Assembly (NCBI GenBank): GCA_963703085.1 | Contig: OY969789.1 | Location: 806,001 to 870,000 of the forward strand | From: DATAEG01 sp963703085 | Lineage (GTDB): Bacteria > Actinomycetota > Actinomycetes > Mycobacteriales > Jatrophihabitantaceae | Length of the DNA stretch: 64,000 bases | Reading direction: 5' to 3' | Shown: positions 50,216-58,321 of the stretch, piece after piece | Layout of the letters: every line of letters begins with the position of its first letter | Position numbering within the stretch: position 1 is the stretch's first letter | Notes under the pieces: model-generated | The model's database searches: none | The model's input: only the letters and a program-made list of their open reading frames with translations | What the model was told of the DNA's origin: nothing | Position numbers and translations under genes: made by a program

Positions 50216-50920
50216 ATGCCAGCAGCAACCCGTCGCCGTCCGCAGTTCAACGCGCAGGAGGAGATCAAACGGGTCATCTTGGACCGCGGGCTGAGCGCCG
50301 GTGCCGCCATCCCCACCGAGGCCGAGCTGATCGAGGAGCTGGGGATCAGCCGCGGCTCCCTGCGCGAGGCACTGAAGGGCCTCGAGGCGGCCGGGATCAT
50401 CGAGGTGCACCACGGCCGGGGCATGTTCGTCGCGCAACCGTCGCTGGACTCGCTCGTCGATGGCCTGACCTTCCGAGGCCGACTCGATCACCACAGCGAC
50501 AAGCTGACGATGGCATCCGAGCTCATCGACGTGCGCGACATCCTGGAATCGGCGCTGGTCCAGAAGGTCGCGGCTACCGCGGACGCCGCTCTCCTCGACG
50601 AGTTGGAGCACTCGGTGGAGGAAATGGAACGAGCGGCCGCACACGGGCAGTCCTTCCAGGACACCGACCGGCAATTCCACGAGCAGTTGTACTCGCAGCT
50701 CGGCAACAGCCTGGTGATCCAGTTGGTCCGGGCGTTCTGGGACGTACTCGAGGCCGTGCGGCCGCAGCTGGCCAGCGGTATCTCCGACGCCGAGACCGAT
50801 GCTCGGCACCACCGGCTGATCCTCGACCGGATCCGCGCCGGCGATCAGGACGGCGCCCGGCAGGCGATGGTCGATCACTTCCGGGTCACCCACCTGTGGA
50901 TCCAGGGCGAGCGGGCCTGA
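50216..50920 (+). CDS. GntR-family regulator (FadR-like) of the E1/E2 operon
   Basis: A 234-residue regulator. ATG at 50216 is preferred over GTG at 50192 because GGAGG lies 8 bases upstream. The winged helix reads 'AELIEELGISRGSLREALKG' and 'GIIEVHHGRGMFVAQPSLDS'. The FCD domain follows with 'LIDVRDILESALVQKVA' and 'TDRQFHEQLYSQLGNSLV'. It has a private palindrome at 50154-50179 facing the dehydrogenase operon, so divergent autoregulation is likely, with a 2-oxoacid or related carboxylate as effector. The CE7 esterase gene starts 5 bp after its stop and may be co-transcribed. Confidence 0.85.
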   Translation: MPAATRRRPQFNAQEEIKRVILDRGLSAGAAIPTEAELIEELGISRGSLREALKGLEAAGIIEVHHGRGMFVAQPSLDSLVDGLTFRGRLDHHSDKLTMASELIDVRDILESALVQKVAATADAALLDELEHSVEEMERAAAHGQSFQDTDRQFHEQLYSQLGNSLVIQLVRAFWDVLEAVRPQLASGISDAETDARHHRLILDRIRAGDQDGARQAMVDHFRVTHLWIQGERA

Positions 50921-50925
50921 ACCGG

Positions 50926-51885
50926 ATGCCCGTCTTCGAGCTCCCGGTCGACGAGCTGCCGCAGTACGCCGGGCGAAACCCTCGTCCCCACGACCTCGAC
51001 CAATTCTGGACCGACGCGATCGCCGAGCTCGACGCCACGCGGCCGGACATGGAGTTGGTGCCGCAACCACATCCGGCACGCTTCGCCGAGGCGTACCGGA
51101 TGACGTTCACCGGTGTGCGTGGTGCGCGGATCTCGGCGCAATACCTACGACCGCGGGGCATCGAACCCTCGGGGGCAGCAGTGGTGATGTTCCACGGGTA
51201 CTTCGCCCACGCCGGTGACTGGGCGACGAAGTTGCCTTACGTGGCGCAGGGGCACAGCGTCCTTGCGATGGACGTCCGAGGCCAGGGCGGGCTGTCCGAG
51301 GATCTCGGTGGCGTGCACGGCTCGACTATCCGCGGGCACATCGTGCGCGGCCTGTCCGACGGGCCGGCCGACCTGCTCTTCCGGCACGTCTTCCTCGACA
51401 CGGTGCAATTGGTGCGGCTGGCCGGGTCGCTGCCCGGCGTGGACCCCGACCGGATCGGTGCGTACGGCGCATCGCAAGGCGGCGGCCTGGCATTGGCGTG
51501 TGCCTCACTGGCGCCGTCGGTACGCCGGGTCGTCTCGGTGTACCCGTTCCTGTCCGACTACCAGCGGGTGTGGGAGATGGATCTTGCCGTCGGTGCCTAC
51601 GCCGAGCTCGCCGAGCACTTCCGGCGCTTCGATCCTCGCCACGAGCGAGTTGACGAAGTCTTCCACACCCTGGGCTATATCGACATCCAGCACCTGACCG
51701 AGCGAATCACTGCCGACGTCACCATGCTGACCGGGCTGATGGACACGGTCTGCCCACCGTCCACGCAGTACGCCGCGTACAACCGCATCCGCGGTTCGAA
51801 GTCGGTGCTGCACTACCCCGACTTCGGGCACGAGCCGCTGCCGGACGCAGCCGACATCGCCTTCGCCACGTTCGCCGACCTCTGA
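50926..51885 (+). CDS. CE7-type acetyl esterase (acetyl xylan esterase/cephalosporin-C deacetylase family)
   Basis: A 319-residue intracellular alpha/beta hydrolase of the AXE1 family. Landmarks: 'RPHDLDQFWTDAIAELDA' at the N-terminus, 'VVMFHGYFAHAGDWATKLPY', 'MDVRGQGGLSED' (RGQ signature), nucleophile 'GAYGASQGGGLAL' (Ser), 'GLMDTVCPPSTQYAAYN' (Asp) and 'PDFGHEPLP' (His). Family members remove acetyl groups from xylo-oligosaccharides and similar sugars and are usually hexameric. The absence of a signal peptide suggests it acts on imported acetylated sugars. ATG at 50926 follows the GntR stop closely. Confidence 0.88.
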   Translation: MPVFELPVDELPQYAGRNPRPHDLDQFWTDAIAELDATRPDMELVPQPHPARFAEAYRMTFTGVRGARISAQYLRPRGIEPSGAAVVMFHGYFAHAGDWATKLPYVAQGHSVLAMDVRGQGGLSEDLGGVHGSTIRGHIVRGLSDGPADLLFRHVFLDTVQLVRLAGSLPGVDPDRIGAYGASQGGGLALACASLAPSVRRVVSVYPFLSDYQRVWEMDLAVGAYAELAEHFRRFDPRHERVDEVFHTLGYIDIQHLTERITADVTMLTGLMDTVCPPSTQYAAYNRIRGSKSVLHYPDFGHEPLPDAADIAFATFADL

Positions 51886-51889
51886 ACCC

Positions 51890-52049
51890 CGCTCCGCCCG
51901 CCCCGCCGAGCCCCGCCCCGCGGCCGCCCGCCCCGCCGACCGCCCCGCCCCCCGCCCCGCCCCGCCCCGCCGAGGGGGACGTTGTGCCGGCTGAGGGGGA
52001 GGTTATGGCGCGAGTTGCCGGCGTGTCGTAACCACAACCTCCCCCTCGG
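51890..52049. repeat. C-rich simple sequence followed by competing inverted repeats
   Basis: 51890-51970 is a low-complexity run of CCCCGCC/CCGCCC units. Next come two direct copies of a GAGGGGGA[C/G]GTT[G/A]TG element (51971-51986 and 51993-52007) and one inverted copy (about 52032-52049, ending CCCCCTCGG). Either left copy can pair with the right one, making two alternative hairpins. The region separates the convergent esterase and glycosidase genes and may act as a terminator. Confidence 0.55.
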
Positions 52050-52061
52050 CGACTGGCTGAG

Positions 52062-54221
52062 CTACTCCGTGGCGATCGTGACGACCACCGGACTCAGTGG
52101 TTCGATGGTCAGCTCCAGTTCCAGCCGATCGTCCAGCGAGGTCGCGGGCACACTCGACGCCGCGGCCTTGCCGGCGAACTGACCGGCGAGCAGTACCACC
52201 TTCCTGGTCACCGGCTCGCTGGTGAGGTTGAAGGCGACCAACATGCCGGATCGGCGGTCCGGTGCGACGTGCAGATGAGTCACCTGGTCGATGCCGACGA
52301 ACTCACCCTGCGCGAAGATCTGCTGGTGTTCCAGGTAGGTGACCAGCGCCGCGGCGTACGCGGGCCAGATCGCGTCCGACTGATCGATGCCGCCGATGCC
52401 GAGGTGCCGGCACGTGGAGGCGTACCACCAGAACGCCAAGAGCTGCGGGCTGTCGTGTGCGCTGTTGAGGTGCAAGTACAGCGGGATGTCGTAAGCCAGG
52501 TTGTACTCGTACAGGGATAGCGCTTTGCCGGACAGCAGATCGGCATACGGGTCCCACATGTACTCGAAGCCCCACAGCTCGTCGTGCGCGTCAACTGGAC
52601 CGTGCTGGAAGTACAGCGGTAGGAACTCCCCGCCGATCCGATCGTGGGCTTCGATGGACACGTCCGGATAGCGCTGCTTGATGGCGCGGATGACGGACAT
52701 GATCCCCTCGGCATGCTCCTCCTTGCTGAGCGGAACGCTGTGCCCATGATCCGGCGACCAACAGGTACCGATGTCGCGGTGCGGCTGGTCCTGGCGTTGG
52801 ATGACCGCTCGCTCATAGCTCAGGAAGTCGAACATGAAGAAGGTGGTGCCCGCTTCGGCGAGGGCGAGCAGTCGTTCAGACTTCTGCTTCTGCCAGGCCG
52901 GCGATGCCGGGCAGACGTAGCCGCCGGAATACGGCGTGCTGTCGGCCCACACATCGATCGACCCGTCGCGGGTGCGGCGGTAGATGGCGGGGTCCTCGTC
53001 GAGAGACTTGGTGTGCATCATCGTGTGCAGCGCGAGGCTCAGTCCGTACTCGTCGCGCAGCCGGGCGACGAAGTCCTGCGCTGGACCGAGCCGGGCGGTG
53101 TCCCAGACCGAGCTGCCCTCGAAGAGATCCCAGCCGGGGTCGAAGTAGAACGCCTGAGCCCCGATCGCCTGCGCCCGCGCCGCCTCGTCCCAGAGCTCGG
53201 GCAGCTGCTGCAGCGGTGAGTTGTCGCCGCAGCGCCAGCCCAGCCGGTAGAGCTCGTTCCAGTGGATGCGCGGCCGGTAGTCCTGCGGGATGCCGTGACC
53301 GCGGGCCTGCAGCACCTTCTTGTACGCGGCATAGCCGTCTGCGACGTCACCGACATAGCTGCGGATGATCGTGGTGCCGAACCCCAGCCGCTGGCCGGGC
53401 TCCAACACAGCGGCCGACTCCGGACATCCCCGGGCGATGCCGACGCCGCCGAAGCGCAGGCAAAGGTTGTGCTTGCTGTTGAGATGCGTCAGCCGCATGT
53501 CCCCGGGCACGACCTCGTCGGAGACGACGAACTCGCCGTCGGCGACGCTGAACTCGATGTGCTCCTGGTTGTACTTCGCCACCAGGAATCCGGCACCCGG
53601 GCGGTGCCACAACCAGGCCTCGGCGGCCCGATCGGGCAGGCCACCCTTGGTCCATTCCTCGGGCATCAGGTCAGCAGCGCTGTAGCCGGCCATCTTGTGG
53701 TCGACGAACTGGCCCTCGCGCCGGCGCAGCGGCAGCGGGATCAGCTCGGCGGCATCGGCGCCGTCCACCCAGCTGTGCGCACCACGGTCGAACAGAATCT
53801 TGCGGAAGCCGAACCGCAGCCCGGACAGGCTGTGCCGGTCGCGGCCGTGCGGGTGTAGTAGGGCGACGTCTTCTCGCACGCTCCCGTCCTCGGGCAGTTC
53901 GATCCGGTGCTCGAGTTCGACGTCGGTCGGCCCGGTAGGCCCGAAGTCCAGCCGCCCATGCAGGATCAGCGTGGCGCCCTCGACGGCCCACCCCGAAGGC
54001 CGTACCGCGATGCACTCGAGCGCCGGCCCGGTGTACCCGGAGTGACCGATCGCACCGATGACAAGCTGGTAGCAGTAGCTCTGGTCCGCGATCAGCCGGC
54101 CGGAGGGTTTGTGCTCGAGCCGGTAAGGGTCCAGCCGATCACCGACGCGGACCCGCAGCCCCCACTCGGGTGTGTCGAAGTGGAGCTCGGATGCGGATTC
54201 GGTCAGCGTCGGATTTGCCAC
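52062..54221 (-). CDS. Putative GH36-like (clan GH-D) glycosidase
   Basis: About 719 residues. The frame is open to a TTG at 54257, but that codon lies within an operator; GTG at 54221, with AGGGTGG just upstream, is preferred. An N-terminal beta-sandwich leads to a TIM-barrel region with 'FYFDPGWDLFEGSSVW', 'LALHTMMHTKSLDEDP', 'TTFFMFDFLSYERAV' and 'VSIEAHDRIGGEFLPLYF', and then an all-beta C-terminal domain. The pattern recalls alpha-galactosidase-like enzymes ('DDGW' and 'KxD' loops), but the usual 'KxDxN' and 'CxSGG' motifs are missing, so catalytic residues cannot be named. Probably an intracellular glycosidase. Operator TTGTCAACAG lies directly upstream. Confidence 0.6.
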   Translation of the reverse strand: MANPTLTESASELHFDTPEWGLRVRVGDRLDPYRLEHKPSGRLIADQSYCYQLVIGAIGHSGYTGPALECIAVRPSGWAVEGATLILHGRLDFGPTGPTDVELEHRIELPEDGSVREDVALLHPHGRDRHSLSGLRFGFRKILFDRGAHSWVDGADAAELIPLPLRRREGQFVDHKMAGYSAADLMPEEWTKGGLPDRAAEAWLWHRPGAGFLVAKYNQEHIEFSVADGEFVVSDEVVPGDMRLTHLNSKHNLCLRFGGVGIARGCPESAAVLEPGQRLGFGTTIIRSYVGDVADGYAAYKKVLQARGHGIPQDYRPRIHWNELYRLGWRCGDNSPLQQLPELWDEAARAQAIGAQAFYFDPGWDLFEGSSVWDTARLGPAQDFVARLRDEYGLSLALHTMMHTKSLDEDPAIYRRTRDGSIDVWADSTPYSGGYVCPASPAWQKQKSERLLALAEAGTTFFMFDFLSYERAVIQRQDQPHRDIGTCWSPDHGHSVPLSKEEHAEGIMSVIRAIKQRYPDVSIEAHDRIGGEFLPLYFQHGPVDAHDELWGFEYMWDPYADLLSGKALSLYEYNLAYDIPLYLHLNSAHDSPQLLAFWWYASTCRHLGIGGIDQSDAIWPAYAAALVTYLEHQQIFAQGEFVGIDQVTHLHVAPDRRSGMLVAFNLTSEPVTRKVVLLAGQFAGKAAASSVPATSLDDRLELELTIEPLSPVVVTIATE

Positions 54222-54250
54222 TCGGCCCACCCTGGCGCGTGCAATGTTAG

Positions 54251-54260
54251 TTGTCAACAG
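54251..54260. promoter_or_regulatory. TTGTCAACAG operator upstream of the GH36-like gene
   Basis: TTGTCAACAG (plus strand) is one of the TTGTYNACAR sites. It lies 30 bp upstream of the preferred GTG start of the minus-strand glycosidase, and about 41 bp beyond the FAH-family hydratase stop at 54301. Confidence 0.6.
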
Positions 54261-54300
54261 TAAGTAACGACTGTGGCGCTCAGCAAACCGCCGAAGCGAC

Positions 54301-55236
54301 TCACTCGAAATGCGCCTCCACGAGACCCAGTTCGCCGAAGTCGACGGTGACCTGATCCCCGGCCGCGACGAAGCAGTGTGCGGTGCAGGTACCGGTGCTG
54401 ATGACCTCGCCCGCGTGGACCGGACGGCCGCGCTCGCGAGCCCAGTTCAGCATCCAGGTCAGGCTGGTGACCGGATGGCCCATCGCCTCGACGCCCTTGC
54501 CGGACTTGATGTAGTGGCCGTTGACGTACAGGTCGATCGTCGCCTCCGGCAGGTCGATGGACTCCCAGTCCGAGCGCCGGTCACCTTCTACCAATGCGGC
54601 TCCGCCACCGTTGTCGTACATGCCGCCGAAGTAACCGGAGAGGGAGTACCAGTCCTCGAACACCGAGTCGCCGATCTCGATGACCGGAAGAAGGGCGCTG
54701 ATCCCGGCTCGCGCCTCGTCCTCGCGCCACGGCTCGTCGCGTACCGGGAAGTCGCGGCCGAGTTCGAACGCGAACTCGCACTCGCACAGCCGATAGTTGA
54801 CGAAGAACTCCGGCCCGATCCGAGCCGGACTGGCAAACACCGACCGCTGGAAGATGCGCCCTGGCGACGGACTCGGGATGTTCTCCGCCCGGCGGACCTC
54901 CATGCTTGCCGCGCCGACCTTCCACCCGGCGGTCGGCCAGTCGAGGGCGTGCTCAAGTTCGAGCAGGACGCTCTCCACCGAACGCCACGAGCGAGCCTTC
55001 AACCGCTCCGGCAGGACCACCGGCCGGCGCTGCAGTCTGCCCGTGGAGATGAGCGAGAGGACCTGCGCGACCTCCGCGTCGGTCAGATCAGTCGTGCGCG
55101 CGACCGGCTGCGAGCCGCCGGGCTCGGTGCGGCCGTGGATCAGGCGACCGCGGTCGGTCAGGTACGCCGGCCGCGGTATCGAACCACTCCGCGACGCAGC
55201 CCGCTGTTCTGGTGAGTCGACATGAACCGGATGCAT
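54301..55236 (-). CDS. FAH/2-keto-4-pentenoate hydratase-family protein
   Basis: About 311 residues from ATG at 55236. Motifs 'AGWKVGAASMEVRRAENIPS', 'CECEFAFELGRDFPVRDEPW', 'ALLPVIEIGDSVFEDW' and 'VISTGTCTAHCFVAAGD' identify the MhpD/HpaH hydratase side of the FAH superfamily, with acidic metal ligands in the E-x-E and 'EIGDS' regions. Hydration or decarboxylation of a 2-keto-3-deoxy or 2-oxo-enoic acid is likely. No Shine-Dalgarno site precedes the ATG, and a TATTGT -10-like sequence starts 13 bp upstream, so translation may be leaderless. It diverges from an SDR gene with only a 32-bp gap. Confidence 0.75.
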   Translation of the reverse strand: MHPVHVDSPEQRAASRSGSIPRPAYLTDRGRLIHGRTEPGGSQPVARTTDLTDAEVAQVLSLISTGRLQRRPVVLPERLKARSWRSVESVLLELEHALDWPTAGWKVGAASMEVRRAENIPSPSPGRIFQRSVFASPARIGPEFFVNYRLCECEFAFELGRDFPVRDEPWREDEARAGISALLPVIEIGDSVFEDWYSLSGYFGGMYDNGGGAALVEGDRRSDWESIDLPEATIDLYVNGHYIKSGKGVEAMGHPVTSLTWMLNWARERGRPVHAGEVISTGTCTAHCFVAAGDQVTVDFGELGLVEAHFE

Positions 55237-55246
55237 GTGTTGACAA
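55237..55246. promoter_or_regulatory. GTGTTGACAA operator in a 32-bp divergent gap
   Basis: GTGTTGACAA (reverse TTGTCAACAC) touches the hydratase start and lies 22 bp from the SDR start at 55269. One bound regulator could block both promoters at once. It is the shortest divergent spacing in the window. Confidence 0.6.
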
Positions 55247-55268
55247 TAATCAGATACCGTTCGCACGT

Positions 55269-56012
55269 ATGCAGACCGAGCAGCACCCTGGCCGAGTTGC
55301 CATCGTCACCGGCGGTGCGCGGGGCATCGGCGCCGCCATCGCGGACTGTCTCAGCTCGGACGGCGTCGCGGTGGCCACTGTGGACCTCCTCGGTGAGCCG
55401 ACGGACAGCGACACCCGCCTGCACCTCAACGCCGACGTGTCCTCGGCCGCCGAGGTCGCCCGCGCCGTAGAGCAGGTCGTCGCGCGGTTCGGCAGGGTTG
55501 ATGTCCTGGTGAACAACGCCGGCATCCTCGAAGTTGCGGCCGTCGATGACACCTCCGAGGAAGTGTGGGACCGGGTGATGGCGGTCAACGTGAAGTCCGT
55601 CTATCTGATGTCGCACGCCGTGATCCCCCACCTGCGCGGCGCGGGTGGGGGCAACATCGTCAACATCTCCTCGGTGCACGCGATCGCCACGGTGCCGCGC
55701 GCTGCGGCCTACGCCGCGAGCAAGGGCGCAGTCCTCTCACTGACCCGGCAGATGGCGCTGGATTACTACGACGAAGGCATCCGGGTGAACGCCGTGATCG
55801 TCGGCGGCGTCGACACCGAGATGTCCACCCAGCACGGGCGCGGGATGAAACGTGACGGTGTCCAGGTCGCGAATAGCCCCGGAGCGATCGGGCGTGCCGC
55901 GCAACCGACGGAGATCGCGGCAGCGGTCGCCTTCCTGGTCTCCGACAACGCCAGCTTCGTGACCGGTTCGCCGTTCGTGGTCGACGGCGGCATGCTCGCT
56001 CGCCTCATGTAG
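55269..56012 (+). CDS. SDR-family dehydrogenase
   Basis: A 247-residue classical SDR: 'VTGGARGIGAAIADCLSSDG', 'NNAGILEVAAVDD', Ser in 'NISSVHAIATVP', 'YAASKGAVLSLTRQM' and 'VTGSPFVVDGGMLARLM'. ATG at 55269 is favoured; an in-frame GTG/ATG extension to 55212 would overlap the divergent hydratase. It resembles sugar or sugar-acid dehydrogenases (glucose, galactose or L-fucose type). Its divergence from a hydratase of the FAH superfamily suggests both serve one sugar-acid pathway under a shared operator. It is convergent with the GH36 gene, 3 bp apart. Confidence 0.82.
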   Translation: MQTEQHPGRVAIVTGGARGIGAAIADCLSSDGVAVATVDLLGEPTDSDTRLHLNADVSSAAEVARAVEQVVARFGRVDVLVNNAGILEVAAVDDTSEEVWDRVMAVNVKSVYLMSHAVIPHLRGAGGGNIVNISSVHAIATVPRAAAYAASKGAVLSLTRQMALDYYDEGIRVNAVIVGGVDTEMSTQHGRGMKRDGVQVANSPGAIGRAAQPTEIAAAVAFLVSDNASFVTGSPFVVDGGMLARLM

Positions 56013-56015
56013 GGC

Positions 56016-58136
56016 TCAGTCGATGCCTTCCAGCAGCAGCAGCTCGGAGGTCATCGGCGTGCCGAGCCGGATGCTCACGCCGTCGTTCAGCAGATCGACA
56101 CCGGCGATCTCGACCGTGCTGTCCTGATTGTCGAAGGTCAGCCGGTAGCGCCGCGCCGGATCGATCCCGCGTGGACGTACCACGTACCGGTCAGGTCCCT
56201 CGTCCAGCCGGAACAGCCCGACGATTGCTCTGCTGCGATCTTGTGCCGCCTCTTCGAGGACGGCCCATCCCCCGTTGGGCTCGGCCACGGTGTGATGGAA
56301 GACGTGCGACTCCGGCTGCCACGGCCGGATGAAGTCGCGGTACAGGGCAAGACTGTGCATCGCACGCTGATGCTGCAAGCCACCTATCGGCTTGAACCCG
56401 CCGGCCGTCGGCCTACCGAACAGGGCCTGCCGCAGATGCAGGTCGATCTCACCGCGCAGGTGCCCGTACATTCCGGACCCCACATTGCGATCGATGCACT
56501 CCGGCGGCAGGACAAGGGACAGCCCGTCGACGATCGTCACCGACCGTGGCGCGAGCTGCCAGTCGGTCACCCAGGTGTGGTCGAACAGCCGCACCATGCC
56601 CAGGTCCGTGCGCGCACCGCCACTGGCGCAGTTCTCGAAGACCACGTCGGGATGGCGCGCCCGCAGTCGGCGGACGATGTCGTAGAAGGTCTGGTAGTAG
56701 CGCCAGTAATGGTTCTCGAGGTAGCCGTGGCGTTCGCTGACGAATCCGTCACCGAGGTACCCGGTGTTGTAGTCCAAGCGGAAGAAGTCCAGCTCGTGCT
56801 CGACGATGAGCCGCTCCATATGCGCCTCGAGCCAGCGCGCCGCCTCCGGGTTGGTGAGATCGACGTGGCCGGCGCTGGGCCTCTTGTCGTAACGCCGCGC
56901 GATGTAGTCCGCATGGGTAGTCGCGGCCCTGCTCTCGGCGCCGATCCGTTCCGGCTCCATCCACATGCCGAACTTCATGCCGTGTTCGTGGACGCGATCC
57001 CGGAAGCCGCTCAGGCCATCGGGGAACACTTCGCCGACTTCCCAGTCGCCGACCGCCGGGAACCAGGTCGAGCCGTCCTTGCTGTACCAGACCGCGTCGA
57101 GGAAGAACGCCTCGGCGCCCATCTCCGCGCCTGACTCGATCGCCGCATGGACGGACTCCGGGGTGATCGACACCTCCGGCCCGATGCCGGTCTCGATCAG
57201 GCAGAAGTTGCGCGGGTCGCGGCGCAGCACCGAGCGCCGTACGTGCGCCGTCATTGCGTTCACGGCACCGTCCAGGTCACCCATGACCAGGCCGAGGTGA
57301 AGTGCCGGCGACGTCACCCTCTCGCCCGGGTCGAGCACTCGCTGCGGGGCGGGCGCATCCGGCCCGGCACTGAACGTCACCCGCGGTATCGAGATCGAAC
57401 GGGATTGCCCCGTCGCCTCAGGAGTCGTCTCGTAGACGAAGTCGAACGCGAACGGGCCGGACCATTCGAGCTGGCCGATGAAGTGCTCCCCGGTCGTGTC
57501 GTTGCGCAGCACAAAGGCGGGATGGCGGTGACTCGGAGAGCGCCGCCGCCCGTCGATGCGCTGCCGGGCGCCGGCCGGCAGCGACTGCCAACCGAACTGA
57601 CCCTCGTGTCCCCACCTGCTGTCCGCCATCGACCCGAGAGAAAAGCGCACCTCGCTGTCCCCCACCCCGCCGGCCTCGTACCGCGGCCGGTGCCACAACA
57701 CGCCGCTCCAGGGCGCCGCCTGCGCAATGGCGGCCGCCGCAGCGGAGTCGTTTTCGATCTCGAGCCACCGGCGGAAGACTGCCGTGCCGTCCAGTTCGGT
57801 GCACACCGTGACCACGACCGGGCGCAGCTCATGGCGCAGTCGGACCGCGGCGGTCACGCCCACCTCGGTATCCGTCCTGTCGAACGACTCCAGCTGCCAA
57901 TGCGAACTGAGCAGCTGACCGTCGATCTCAACACCGAACGCAGTGGCCTCAGGCGAGACGCCCGCGTCGAATTCCACCGCCTCGGGGTCGACATACCCCG
58001 CGCCGTTCCAACCCCGGGACAGCAACCTGCCGTCGATGAGCGCTTCGGTGTAGACAGTGAGCCCGCTGCGGTAGGTGATCCGGACGTGCTCACCCTTGCG
58101 CAGCTCGACATCGCAGTCCGATACCACGGGAGTCAT
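56016..58136 (-). CDS. GH36-family alpha-galactosidase-like glycosidase
   Basis: A 706-residue intracellular enzyme. The beta-supersandwich domain (to about residue 300) is followed by a TIM barrel with 'MGAEAFFLDAVWYSKDG', 'HGMKFGMWMEPERIGAES', the nucleophile strand 'LDFFRLDYNTGYLG' (Asp of LDYN) and 'VVFENCASGGARTDLGM' (the C-x-S-G-G type motif, with the acid/base usually an Asp downstream at 'HTWVTD'). A C-terminal beta domain ends the chain. This is the normal domain order and size of GH36. Substrates could be alpha-galactosides such as raffinose-family sugars. No secretion signal is present, so it would act after import. Confidence 0.85.
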   Translation of the reverse strand: MTPVVSDCDVELRKGEHVRITYRSGLTVYTEALIDGRLLSRGWNGAGYVDPEAVEFDAGVSPEATAFGVEIDGQLLSSHWQLESFDRTDTEVGVTAAVRLRHELRPVVVTVCTELDGTAVFRRWLEIENDSAAAAAIAQAAPWSGVLWHRPRYEAGGVGDSEVRFSLGSMADSRWGHEGQFGWQSLPAGARQRIDGRRRSPSHRHPAFVLRNDTTGEHFIGQLEWSGPFAFDFVYETTPEATGQSRSISIPRVTFSAGPDAPAPQRVLDPGERVTSPALHLGLVMGDLDGAVNAMTAHVRRSVLRRDPRNFCLIETGIGPEVSITPESVHAAIESGAEMGAEAFFLDAVWYSKDGSTWFPAVGDWEVGEVFPDGLSGFRDRVHEHGMKFGMWMEPERIGAESRAATTHADYIARRYDKRPSAGHVDLTNPEAARWLEAHMERLIVEHELDFFRLDYNTGYLGDGFVSERHGYLENHYWRYYQTFYDIVRRLRARHPDVVFENCASGGARTDLGMVRLFDHTWVTDWQLAPRSVTIVDGLSLVLPPECIDRNVGSGMYGHLRGEIDLHLRQALFGRPTAGGFKPIGGLQHQRAMHSLALYRDFIRPWQPESHVFHHTVAEPNGGWAVLEEAAQDRSRAIVGLFRLDEGPDRYVVRPRGIDPARRYRLTFDNQDSTVEIAGVDLLNDGVSIRLGTPMTSELLLLEGID

Positions 58137-58236
58137 CAGATGATCCGATCTGTGGATCGCGTCAGTTCTTGACGCCGAACTGACCGGGGGCCCGGGGGGA
58201 TCGGGTTCGAGCCAGGTCTATCCGCGTCGTGCAGCG

Positions 58237-58260
58237 TTGTCAACCACTACTTGTCTACAG
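58237..58260. promoter_or_regulatory. Double TTGTYNAC operator upstream of the DapA-family gene
   Basis: Two sites, TTGTCAACCA (58237-58246) and TTGTCTACAG (58251-58260), are spaced 14 bp centre to centre. A TATCTA -10-like box (58262-58267) begins 1 bp after the second. They are 76-85 bp upstream of the ATG at 58322, and may also control the GH36 gene, whose start is 101 bp to the left. Confidence 0.65.
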
Positions 58261-58321
58261 TTATCTATTTTCGACTGGATGCCGTAGCCTTCGGACAACC
58301 GTGATCTGCACAGGAGCAGCG

